This document shows positions 15,991-23,714 of a stretch of 25,217 nucleotides of DNA, piece after piece. The notes under the pieces are model-generated. The model was given only the letters and a program-made list of their open reading frames with translations, did no database searches and was not told where the DNA came from. A program made the translations under genes and the position numbers. This DNA is from an uncultured Akkermansia sp. Lineage in GTDB: Bacteria; Verrucomicrobiota; Verrucomicrobiia; Verrucomicrobiales; Akkermansiaceae. The stretch is from contig CAJGCY010000022.1 in the NCBI GenBank assembly GCA_904501955.1, forward strand, positions 1 through 25,217. The letters run 5' to 3'. Within the stretch, counting starts at the first letter, position 1, and each line of letters starts with the position of its first letter.

Positions 15991-16009
15991 GGTAAACTAA
16001 TTATCAGCT

Positions 16010-17848
16010 ATGTCAAGTACACAAAAAACACTGATTAAGTTGTTTGTCGTACTGCTGCTCAGTGGCAGTGCGCTATTCTTGCCCGATTTACTCAACACAG
16101 CGGACAAAACATTAATTAACCCGATACAGGCACGCGTGGTGGCATTGTTCATCTTCGCCGCACTGATGTGGATTCTGGAAGTCATTCCGATTTGGACCAC
16201 CTCCGTAGCCGTGATTGCCCTCACCCTGTTTGCCACCTCCAACCAGTCCCTTACCTTCCTGAAGGAAGAGCGTTTCAAGATGGACGACGTGTACAAGGTG
16301 GTGGATAACGTGGTAACGGCAGAGACCTGCAACAAAGCCCACGCCAAGTTCATTGAAGCGCCTGATGAGAAGAACCCGGGCCAGAAAATCATGGTCTCCC
16401 CGCTGGAGCAGCTCAAGGCTGACATCAAGGGCAAGCTCACCAAGAAAGGCCAGCTGACCAATGATGACATTTACATGATTGTGAGCAGCAGCTGCATGAA
16501 CTATGCAGACAAGTGCGCCAAGGAGGCCAAGAAGCTGGGCGAGAAAGAGCAGAAGACTGCTGCGGAGGAAACGCTCATCGCTGACTACAAGGCTACTGCC
16601 GATGAACTGCACGCTGCTGCCAACGGCTTCAACAACGCTGATAATCGCAAAGCCATCAAGGACATCAAGATTGTTAACCTCACCCAGCAGAAGAGCATTT
16701 TCGCCACCTTTGCGGACCCCATCATCCTGCTCTTCCTCGGTGGCTTCTTCTTGGCAGATGCCGCCACCAAGTACCGTTTGGACGTGAACTTGGCACGCGT
16801 ACTGCTCAAACCCTTCGGCACGAACCCGAAGTACGTGCTGCTCGGTCTGATGAGCGTAACGGCTGTATTCTCCATGTTCATGAGCAACACGGCCACCGCC
16901 GCCATGATGCTCGCCCTGCTCACCCCGGTGCTCGCCCTCTTCAAGCCTGAGGACCGCGGTCGCGCAGCATTCGCTCTTTGCATTCCCATCGGCGCCAACG
17001 TGGGTGGCATCGGCACCCCCATCGGCACGCCGCCCAACGCCATCGCCCTCAAGTTCATGCAGGACATCGGTCTGGATGTATCCTTCGGTAAGTGGATGGC
17101 CTTCGGTATTCCCTTCGTGATTATCATGCTGATTGTGGCTTGGTTCTTGCTCATCAAGATGTTCCCCATCTCCCAGAAGAGCTTGGACCTCTCCAAGGAG
17201 CTCAAGGGTGAGTTCTTGAAGACGCCCAAGGCATTCATCGTGTACATCACCTTCATCGTCACCATCCTGATGTGGGTGATTCCCAAGGAGTACCACGGGT
17301 TGGACTCCAACTCCGTAGCCATCATCCCGATTGCCGTCTTCTCCATCACCGGTGTTATCACCAAGAAGGACCTCAAGGCCATGAGCTGGGACGTGCTGTG
17401 GCTGGTAGCCGGTGGTTTCGCCCTCGGTGTTGCCCTCAGTGAGACGAACCTGGCCAAGGACATGATCAACGCCATTCCCTTCGGTGAGTGGGATTCCATG
17501 CTGCTGCTCATCGGTGCAAGCTGCATCTGCTTGTTCATGGCAACCTTCATGAGCCACACGGCAACGGCAGCCCTGCTCGTGCCCATCTTGGGCGGTGTAG
17601 CCAGCGCCATGCTTTCCGCCGGCTCTATGGACGGCGCAGGTGCTGTAGCTCTGTTGGTAACGGTAGCATTCGCTTCCTCTCTTGGTATGGCACTGCCCAT
17701 CTCCACGCCGCCGAACGCCATGGCATACGCCACCGGTCACATCGAGCAGAAGGGCATGGCTATTTCCGGCACCATCCTCTGCATCCTCGGCCTCATCATG
17801 ACCATCGCCATGATGCTGATGCTGGGTGCCGCCGGTTTCTTCGGCTGA
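16010..17848 (+). CDS. SLC13/DASS-family sodium-coupled anion symporter with an inserted domain
   Basis: DASS proteins import dicarboxylates, citrate, sulfate or similar anions with sodium. The two family hallmarks are present: SNTATA (292-297) with GIGTPIGTPPNA nearby, and the repeat-related SHTATA (515-520) with PISTPPNA. Together these build the sodium and substrate sites; the second SNT reads SHT. The protein has 612 residues, well above the usual 460-500, because a soluble, Lys/Glu/Ala-rich segment of about 145 residues (about 83-228) lies between the N-terminal helices and the FADPIILLFLGGFFLADA segment. That insert contains Cys107, Cys162 and Cys169. The substrate cannot be read from the sequence. 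It is the first gene of an operon; the kinase gene follows after 27 bases. Confidence 0.9.
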   Translation: MSSTQKTLIKLFVVLLLSGSALFLPDLLNTADKTLINPIQARVVALFIFAALMWILEVIPIWTTSVAVIALTLFATSNQSLTFLKEERFKMDDVYKVVDNVVTAETCNKAHAKFIEAPDEKNPGQKIMVSPLEQLKADIKGKLTKKGQLTNDDIYMIVSSSCMNYADKCAKEAKKLGEKEQKTAAEETLIADYKATADELHAAANGFNNADNRKAIKDIKIVNLTQQKSIFATFADPIILLFLGGFFLADAATKYRLDVNLARVLLKPFGTNPKYVLLGLMSVTAVFSMFMSNTATAAMMLALLTPVLALFKPEDRGRAAFALCIPIGANVGGIGTPIGTPPNAIALKFMQDIGLDVSFGKWMAFGIPFVIIMLIVAWFLLIKMFPISQKSLDLSKELKGEFLKTPKAFIVYITFIVTILMWVIPKEYHGLDSNSVAIIPIAVFSITGVITKKDLKAMSWDVLWLVAGGFALGVALSETNLAKDMINAIPFGEWDSMLLLIGASCICLFMATFMSHTATAALLVPILGGVASAMLSAGSMDGAGAVALLVTVAFASSLGMALPISTPPNAMAYATGHIEQKGMAISGTILCILGLIMTIAMMLMLGAAGFFG

Positions 17849-17875
17849 TAAAACCGCATTACCTCACATAACACA

Positions 17876-19309
17876 ATGAGCCTGTTGCCCGACCACATCA
17901 CGGAACCGCTGGAGAGACTCAACCGAGTCTACTTCAGCGACCCCGGGCGCACCATCAGCATTCCCCGCGGGGAAATGCTGGTGGCGCAGGGCGAAGAGTG
18001 CCACCGCCTGTACCTGATACTGGAGGGGGCACTGGTAGCCTACCGCGAGGCGGAAACCATACACGGCACAGACCTGCCGGTGGAGACCGTTGCGCGCAAG
18101 CACGAGGTGTTCCGCGCCGGGCCCGGCTCATACGTGTGTGTGCAGGCATTCTTCTCCCGTGCCTTCCACAGCTCTAACGACATTGTGGCAGTGGATGACA
18201 CGTGTTTGGCCTACATAGATGACACGACTCAGGCCGTGGATGAAGCCACCTACGGCACACTGGAGCACCAATTCATCCCCGTGCTGATGCACGAGCTGGC
18301 CGCGCGCAACATGCGCATGTTCAGCCATGCTACGGAGAAAGAGGAAGCCCAGCGCTTGCTGCAGCGTGCGGAGATGGCGGCCACCCTTGGCCAGCTTTCC
18401 GCAGGCATCGCGCACGAGCTCAACAACGCCGTGGGGGTTATCACCCGCCGCACGGAGTTCGTGGCAGAGCACATGGCGGAGTTCTTGGAGGAGGAAGACA
18501 AGCTCAACGCGAAGCTCTTCCGCTTCGGCTACGAGGACACGAACTTTGTGGCTGCCAGTGAGCTACGCTCCCTTGCCCGCAAGTATGAGCGCGAGCTGAA
18601 TCTCCCGCAAGCCGCTGCCAAAGTGCTCGCTCACATCATCCCCGACACCAAGACCTTGGTGAAATACGGTCCGGACTTCGTCCGCCACGTCAAGTTCAAC
18701 TACAAATTCTGGGAGCTGGGACATGACCTGCGCGACATGCAGGTGGCAGCCAAGCACGCCACGGGCATTGTGCGTGCCGTCAAGCTACTGGGTGGTGGCA
18801 ACTCCACCCGCCAAGAAGGGGTAGACGTGCGGGAATCAGTGAATGATGCCATGAACTTGCTCACCAACAAGCTCAAGCACATATCCGTAGAAACGGAGCT
18901 GAAGCCCTGCCCCGGCATTACTGCTGATTTGACGGAGTTAGTCCAAATCTGGACCAACATCATCAACAACGCGTATGATGCCATGAAACACGCCGACACC
19001 CCGAACCCGACCATCCGTATATCCACGGAGTCCTTCACGGCGGACGGCCTGCTGCTGCTGCCCACGGAGTACGTGCGCGTCTCTATCGCCAACAACGGCC
19101 CCGCCATCCCGGAGGAAATCCACGAAAAAATCTTCCAACCTAACTTCACTACAAAAAAACTGGGGCTCGACTTCGGTCTCGGCCTCGGCTTATCCATTGT
19201 CCGCCGCTTGGTGGACAGCTACAACGGCACCATCGAGCTCACCAGCTCCGACGGTGAAACCATTTTCTCTATTAACCTTCCAACCTCACAAATCAATGGA
19301 AAAAATTAA
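17876..19309 (+). CDS. Soluble histidine kinase with an N-terminal CRP-like sensor domain
   Basis: The 477 residues contain no membrane segment, so the kinase is cytoplasmic. Residues 1-140 resemble a cyclic-nucleotide-binding/CRP-type beta roll (IPRGEMLVAQGE near 29-40, LYLILEGALVAY near 45-56). A helix leads to the H box GQLSAGIAHELNN with phosphoacceptor His180. The N box is QIWTNIINNAYDAM (357-370), the G1 region is IANNGPAIP (404-412) and G2 is FGLGLGLS (433-440). Two oddities stand out: about 180 residues separate the H and N boxes, some 70 more than usual, and the G1 Asp expected to contact adenine is Asn. The ligand is unknown. The stop overlaps the start of the regulator gene by 14 bases, so the two are surely partners. 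Confidence 0.88.
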   Translation: MSLLPDHITEPLERLNRVYFSDPGRTISIPRGEMLVAQGEECHRLYLILEGALVAYREAETIHGTDLPVETVARKHEVFRAGPGSYVCVQAFFSRAFHSSNDIVAVDDTCLAYIDDTTQAVDEATYGTLEHQFIPVLMHELAARNMRMFSHATEKEEAQRLLQRAEMAATLGQLSAGIAHELNNAVGVITRRTEFVAEHMAEFLEEEDKLNAKLFRFGYEDTNFVAASELRSLARKYERELNLPQAAAKVLAHIIPDTKTLVKYGPDFVRHVKFNYKFWELGHDLRDMQVAAKHATGIVRAVKLLGGGNSTRQEGVDVRESVNDAMNLLTNKLKHISVETELKPCPGITADLTELVQIWTNIINNAYDAMKHADTPNPTIRISTESFTADGLLLLPTEYVRVSIANNGPAIPEEIHEKIFQPNFTTKKLGLDFGLGLGLSIVRRLVDSYNGTIELTSSDGETIFSINLPTSQINGKN

Positions 19310-19769
19310 CATTATCTGCATCGATGACCAGCAGGAAGTGCTGGATTCCGTCATGAGAGACCTCCGCGCTCTCTCCCCGCTCATCCGCCTCGAGGAAGCC
19401 TCCGGTGTGGAGGACTGCCTGAGCCTGATGAATCAGATTGATGCCGACGGCGACTTCGTAGGCATCGTCATCTCCGACCAGGTGATGCCTGAGGCCAACG
19501 GCACCGAGCTGCTCGCCAAGGTAGCCGCAGACCGCCGCTTTGCCAAGACACGCAAGGTGCTGCTCACCGGTCAGGCTACGCATGCCGACACCATCAACGC
19601 CATCAATGAGGGCCACATCGACAACTACGTGGAGAAGCCCTGGCAGCCCGAGAAGCTGCTGAGCATCGTCAAGAAGCTCCTCACTCTCTATGTGCTGGAC
19701 ATGGGGCTGGACCACACGGAGTACATGAGCGTGCTCGACCAGCAGACGCTCTTCTCCAAGCTCCGCTAA
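19296..19769 (+). CDS. Single-domain response regulator
   Basis: This 157-residue protein is a CheY-type receiver. The acidic pocket is Asp10-Asp11, the phosphoacceptor is Asp61 in VISDQVMPEANG, the switch Thr is Thr91 (LLTGQ) and the conserved Lys is Lys114 in EKPWQPEKL. After residue 130 only a 27-residue tail remains, so there is no DNA-binding or enzymatic output domain. It must act through protein contacts or pass the phosphate on. The ATG at 19296 lies within the end of the kinase gene, giving translational coupling; the longer frame from 19197 would lie within kinase coding sequence and has no receiver homology. The porin-like gene follows after 24 bases. Confidence 0.92.
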   Translation: MEKINIICIDDQQEVLDSVMRDLRALSPLIRLEEASGVEDCLSLMNQIDADGDFVGIVISDQVMPEANGTELLAKVAADRRFAKTRKVLLTGQATHADTINAINEGHIDNYVEKPWQPEKLLSIVKKLLTLYVLDMGLDHTEYMSVLDQQTLFSKLR

Positions 19770-19793
19770 GCACAACCTGTAAGTGACAGAAAT

Positions 19794-21059
19794 ATGAACA
19801 AATCTCTCCTCTTCACCGCAGCCATGCTGGCCACCGTGCCCGCCATGGCTGCGGAAGCTCCGGCTAAAACAGACTGGACGGACGACGTGAAGAAGGCGCT
19901 CATCGTGTACGAAAACGATGACACCTTCGTTAACAAGGTGAACTTCACCTTCCGCGAGCAGTGGCAAATGGGTGTTGTGCAGCCCAACGGCAGTAACGGC
20001 GCACACCTGAGAGACGGCGCAAGCCCCTTCAACAGTGAGTTCCGCCGCTCTTGGATTGGTGTGAATGTCTTCATGAACTCCGGTACGCAGTTCAACCTCA
20101 TCGGCCGCATCGGTGGTCTGCCCACCCGCAGTACCTACAGCGGTGGCCGCACCAAGCGCAACTTCACCTACACGGACATCTACTCCATCTGGCTCAAGCA
20201 GAACATCACCGCCATCCCCGGCATGAGCGTGAAGGTAGGTAAGTTCGCCCCGGACTTCACCTCCGACTTCCGCACCTCGAACGCTAACATCCCCTGTGTA
20301 GAGCGCTCTATCATGGCTGCCCAGTTCGGTATTGACACCAACTGGGGTGCTGAAGTTCGCTACGTATCCCCGGATAAGCATAACACCCTCTACTGGCAGG
20401 TCATGGCCAACGACCGCGCCTGCGCCTCCAAGAGCAACAGCCACCGCGACGCTTACCGCGACGGCCGAGGCCTGAAGGGTGAGTTCGGTTGGGAGGACAA
20501 GTGCTTCACCATCATCGGTGGTACGCACAAGTTCAACGTGTCGGAGTCCGGCTACCACGCCGTGTCCATGGAATACATGCACGACTTCAACAACGCTTAC
20601 CACAACCGCCGCCACCCCGGTGCTAATAACTACGGCTTAGGCTTCAAGGATGCCCTCTCCATCGGCTACGAATACAAGCATGAGAAGCTCACCTTCATGG
20701 CCAACGCCGTGGCTGCCTTCGAACAGCAAAACGGCAATGGTACCAACAACATCGGCATTCAGCTGCAGCCCGTTTACGCCATCCACCCCCAGGTGGACCT
20801 CGTGTGGCGCTACACGGCGATGACCGGCGACAACGCCTGCAAGCTCGGCGCAGACCGTTACATCTGCACGCAGACCACCACCCCCTCTTGGGTGGATAGC
20901 CTGCACGCCTTCTACTTCGGTGTGGACCTCTACGCCTCCGCCAAGAACAAGGATGCCGCCAAGCTCATGTTCGGTGTAGAGTACGTCACCGCTCGCAAGG
21001 GTGGCGAAGATTGCTACAACGGATGGGAGTTCACCACGGCTGTGCGTTTCAACTTCTGA
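19794..21059 (+). CDS. Outer-membrane porin-like beta-barrel protein
   Basis: A Sec signal peptide (MNKSLLFTAAMLATVPAMA, cleaved after residue 19) precedes a mature chain of about 402 residues made of alternating polar/aromatic strands and ending in VRFNF. A C-terminal Phe is the usual recognition signal for outer-membrane barrel insertion. FREQWQMGV, IWLKQNITAIPGMSVKVGKF and MFGVEYV are typical strand patterns, and VKVGKFAPDF is reminiscent of porin O/P-type proteins. The mature protein has six Cys residues, unusual for a porin, which may form disulfides. Its place at the end of the transporter operon suggests that it admits the substrate of the DASS symporter. Strong codon bias implies high expression. 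Confidence 0.83.
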   Translation: MNKSLLFTAAMLATVPAMAAEAPAKTDWTDDVKKALIVYENDDTFVNKVNFTFREQWQMGVVQPNGSNGAHLRDGASPFNSEFRRSWIGVNVFMNSGTQFNLIGRIGGLPTRSTYSGGRTKRNFTYTDIYSIWLKQNITAIPGMSVKVGKFAPDFTSDFRTSNANIPCVERSIMAAQFGIDTNWGAEVRYVSPDKHNTLYWQVMANDRACASKSNSHRDAYRDGRGLKGEFGWEDKCFTIIGGTHKFNVSESGYHAVSMEYMHDFNNAYHNRRHPGANNYGLGFKDALSIGYEYKHEKLTFMANAVAAFEQQNGNGTNNIGIQLQPVYAIHPQVDLVWRYTAMTGDNACKLGADRYICTQTTTPSWVDSLHAFYFGVDLYASAKNKDAAKLMFGVEYVTARKGGEDCYNGWEFTTAVRFNF

Positions 21060-21080
21060 TTGGAGTTACCCCCCTTCCCC

Positions 21081-21117
21081 AAGCGCACCACGCACCCCGC
21101 GTCGGTGCGCTTTTTTT
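21081..21117 (+). terminator. Rho-independent terminator closing the transporter operon
   Basis: AAGCGCACC (21081-21089) pairs with GGTGCGCTT (21104-21112), and the arm runs into seven T residues (21111-21117). The loop is 14 bases. Confidence 0.9.
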
Positions 21118-21164
21118 GATACCTCGCACACAAATCACGCTCCGGTATCGCATTTGCAAACAGC

Positions 21165-21290
21165 CACAGTTAAATTTTTAGTTGATTTCAACCAGCCGTA
21201 TAAATCGGAAGTTGAAAATCAGATTGCGAGCGTCAGCGAGCGGAAGCTCGCAATCGCGTCGCTAAACTCCGATTTATCTCGCTGAACAAA
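21165..21290. repeat. Minimal inverted-repeat element
   Basis: The left core at 21198-21216 (GTATAAATCGGAAGTTGAA) is preceded by the outer arm ACAGTTAAATTTTTAGTTGA. The right core (AAACTCCGATTTATCTC, 21264-21280) has lost part of the TTCAACTTCC segment. Only about 47 bases lie between the cores, forming a GATTGCGAGC/GCTCGCAATC hairpin. It looks like an internal deletion derivative of the long elements, whose ends also carry ATTGCGAGCGTCAGCGAG. The recombinase gene stop lies 34 bases to the right. Confidence 0.75.
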
Positions 21291-21323
21291 TATCTGAAAC
21301 CCGACGCGTCACTCTTACCATCC

Positions 21324-22325
21324 TTACAACCAAAATCGCTTGGTGCTGCGCACGCCGCTCATGTCCACATAGCGCGTGCGCAGTAGGTAGGTGTCGCGGT
21401 GGCCGATTTCGTATTGCAGCTCGTTGTAGCTGCGGAAGTGGCGCAGGTGATAGCTCGCAAAGGTGTGGCGCAGGGCATCCTGCTGCCAGCGGTGTGTGCC
21501 GTTGTTCCATCCCGCGCGGTGGCGCAGGTCGTGCCAGTGCTTCACCCACCGAGTCGGGCATATTCTTGCCTCCTTTGCCTTGCGGAATTGGGCCAGCAGG
21601 CGAGCCAGCGGCTTGTGGATAGTTACCAATCGCGCGCCTCCCGTCTTGCTGTGCTGGGGCAATATGCTGATGGTACCCCCCTTCAAATCCACTTGTTCCC
21701 ACGTGAGCCGTGCCACCTCATGTGGGCGTATACCTGCGTACAGCATCATTCCCACCGCTGCCAGGCAGCTGCCGCCCTCATAACTGCGCGCCGTGCTCAG
21801 CAGTTGCTCTATCTCCTCCGGCGTCAGAATGCGGATGCGCTGCTCCTTCACCACCGGCACATCCACCTTTTGCACCGGGTTCTCACTGCACCAGCCACGC
21901 TTCACCGCCGTGCCGAACACCGCACTGAGTACGCGTCTTGCCTTCGCCCGCTGGCTCGGCGTGGTGAAGGCTTGCTCTATGTACGCAGCACACTCCTCAG
22001 TGCGTATGCTGCGCATACTCCGCTGCGCCAGCCCCTCACACCGTCGCATGAATCGTTTCAGCACATAGCGGTAATCGCACTTTGTCCTCGCCCGCAAATC
22101 TTTTCGCGCAGCCAATGCTTCCTCCACCGCTTTTTCAAAGCTCACCGTCTTCTCCTGCCGCTTCAGCTCCTCTGCACCCAGTGCTACACATTTCAGCGTG
22201 CGTTTCACCTTGTATCTACCCGCCTCAAGCGCCGCCCTCGCCACCAGTGCCGCCTCCACGATGTTAACGCCCGTCCCCCGCAATATCTCCAGCGCTGCTA
22301 CCTCTTCTGATGTGTACGTATTCAT
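21324..22325 (-). CDS. Tyrosine recombinase/integrase
   Basis: A phage-type integrase of 333 residues from the ATG at 22325; the upstream ATG at 22355 adds only ten residues. Residues about 60-155 are a core-binding (SAM-like) domain and 165-333 the catalytic domain. Catalytic residues are Arg200 (AGIRPHEVARLTW), Lys227 (HSKTGG), Arg286 in DALRHTFASYHL, His309 (EIGHRDT) and nucleophile Tyr319 (RTRYVD). The first His of the usual HxxR box is Asp283. About 60 N-terminal residues form a further helical region. No tRNA, excisionase or cargo module is adjacent, so the origin element is unclear. It lies beside the minimal repeat element. Confidence 0.88.
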   Translation of the reverse strand: MNTYTSEEVAALEILRGTGVNIVEAALVARAALEAGRYKVKRTLKCVALGAEELKRQEKTVSFEKAVEEALAARKDLRARTKCDYRYVLKRFMRRCEGLAQRSMRSIRTEECAAYIEQAFTTPSQRAKARRVLSAVFGTAVKRGWCSENPVQKVDVPVVKEQRIRILTPEEIEQLLSTARSYEGGSCLAAVGMMLYAGIRPHEVARLTWEQVDLKGGTISILPQHSKTGGARLVTIHKPLARLLAQFRKAKEARICPTRWVKHWHDLRHRAGWNNGTHRWQQDALRHTFASYHLRHFRSYNELQYEIGHRDTYLLRTRYVDMSGVRSTKRFWL

Positions 22326-22480
22326 AAACCCGTAGTCAAGCAGAAAAATCGGCAATTTTCAAGCAAAACAGTGTGCGCACGCACTTTTTGTGAGGCGAAC
22401 ACGTGAAATTATGCTGGCTAATTCTCAATGCCTTTAGTATGCTGCCTTGCGCATTATGAATACGTAGAATAACAGCGTGG

Positions 22481-22509
22481 TTGTCACGATGAACTATCAT
22501 ACCTACTAT
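22481..22509 (+). promoter_or_regulatory. Promoter of the GYF_2/DUF805 gene
   Basis: TTGTCA (22481-22486) and TACTAT (22504-22509) are 17 bases apart. The predicted start near 22516 is downstream of the first ATG (22512), so the ATG at 22533 is the better start. Confidence 0.6.
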
Positions 22510-22532
22510 AGATGTCAAACCAAGTATTTTTT

Positions 22533-23693
22533 ATGAAATCATATTATCTTTACACCGTAGATGGCAAAACAATCGGTCCTATGGATGAGACGGCGGTACG
22601 CTCTATGATTGAGGCCAAGATATTGTCTTCCGAAACACAGATTTGCGTAGTTGGGGAAGATACATGGGTACCTTTGACAAATCTTTTTCCTATCGACACC
22701 CCACAACAGTCAGAGACTTCTCCCAGTGTAGCCAATCAGCCGAACATTGCAACGAGCCCCGTATCAGAAGCAGCCGAGAAGCCTGACACGGCGGAGACCG
22801 CCACACCCGAAATAAAGCAAATTTGCAAAATTTGTTATGAGAAGAGTCTCAAGTTTACTCAAAAAATTGGGCAGCGACTTACACCTCTATTCCAGCGTTT
22901 CATAAAATGGCTCAAATATCAACCTACCGAAGATTCACAGATTACTGAAAATCCTTCCCCCGAACCAGTGATAGCCTCACAATCAGTCGCAACATTATCA
23001 CCTAGTCAAGTTCCATACAACGCAATGCCCAATGGATATATAGCTGTTTCAGAGGTGGACCCCGAGCCCATGCCCAATTTAGATTGGGCAGCTATTGAGC
23101 GAAAATATTGGACATTGAAAGGTCGAATAGACGGCAAAACATTCCTGAAGTCTTTCTTAGTCAGTTTGGCCTGCCAACTTTTGGCAGTAGGGCTTATAGT
23201 GTTAGCCCTTTTTTGCACATTAAGGTATACTATTAGTTGGGAAGAATATTATAGCTGGGGAGAAAGAACAACGAGATATGATCACTATTATTGGTATATT
23301 CCGATGGGGCTGTATAGTTTAGCCGCGATTTTATACTTATACGGCAACATCAGTATGATTCCGCCCATGGTTCGACGTTTGAAAGATACGGGCAGGCACG
23401 GTGCACTTGTTATTCCAATTTTTATCGTGGCTTTAGCTACTGGCATCCTGTGGGTAATTCCCGGTTATTTCCTCAGTTTTTTACGGGGGCAATACTATCC
23501 TAATCGATTCGGCCCCAGACCACAAGCAGGTGTAACGCCATGGACATCTTGTACACGAATTTGGTTTGTAGGATATGCAGCTCTTCTATTGTGGCACATT
23601 TTTGTTGCTCTCTGCTTTTGGCTTTACGGATATGGAAGAGAAATAGAGGTTTATCATCATGGGCGTGTACATCAAGTTGAAATTGGACATTGA
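22533..23693 (+). CDS. GYF_2 domain plus DUF805 membrane protein
   Basis: From the ATG at 22533 the protein has 386 residues; the seven extra residues from 22512 are unlikely because the promoter would start transcription past that codon. The GYF_2 domain fills residues 1-52 (YYLYTVDGKTIGPMDE to WVPL). A Pro/Ser/Thr/Glu-rich linker of about 130 residues follows. The C-terminal part matches DUF805: LKGRIDGKTFLKSF, then membrane helices and VRRLKDTGRHG, which corresponds to the R-L-x-D-x-G-R-S/H-G motif, with about four helices in all. DUF805 proteins are widespread inner-membrane proteins of unknown role. The gene is clearly more AT-rich than leuS, greA or the transporter operon, and lies next to the integrase, so it may have been acquired. 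Confidence 0.8.
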   Translation: MKSYYLYTVDGKTIGPMDETAVRSMIEAKILSSETQICVVGEDTWVPLTNLFPIDTPQQSETSPSVANQPNIATSPVSEAAEKPDTAETATPEIKQICKICYEKSLKFTQKIGQRLTPLFQRFIKWLKYQPTEDSQITENPSPEPVIASQSVATLSPSQVPYNAMPNGYIAVSEVDPEPMPNLDWAAIERKYWTLKGRIDGKTFLKSFLVSLACQLLAVGLIVLALFCTLRYTISWEEYYSWGERTTRYDHYYWYIPMGLYSLAAILYLYGNISMIPPMVRRLKDTGRHGALVIPIFIVALATGILWVIPGYFLSFLRGQYYPNRFGPRPQAGVTPWTSCTRIWFVGYAALLLWHIFVALCFWLYGYGREIEVYHHGRVHQVEIGH

Positions 23694-23714
23694 GCCACCG
23701 TTGTTTTTCACAAC

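Noticed and set aside
16112..17740. Open frames of 542 and 382 codons antisense to the DASS symporter gene
   Set aside because: Codon-bias shadows with His/Gly/Glu-rich or Met/Ser-rich low-complexity translations; the plus-strand symporter carries clear family motifs.
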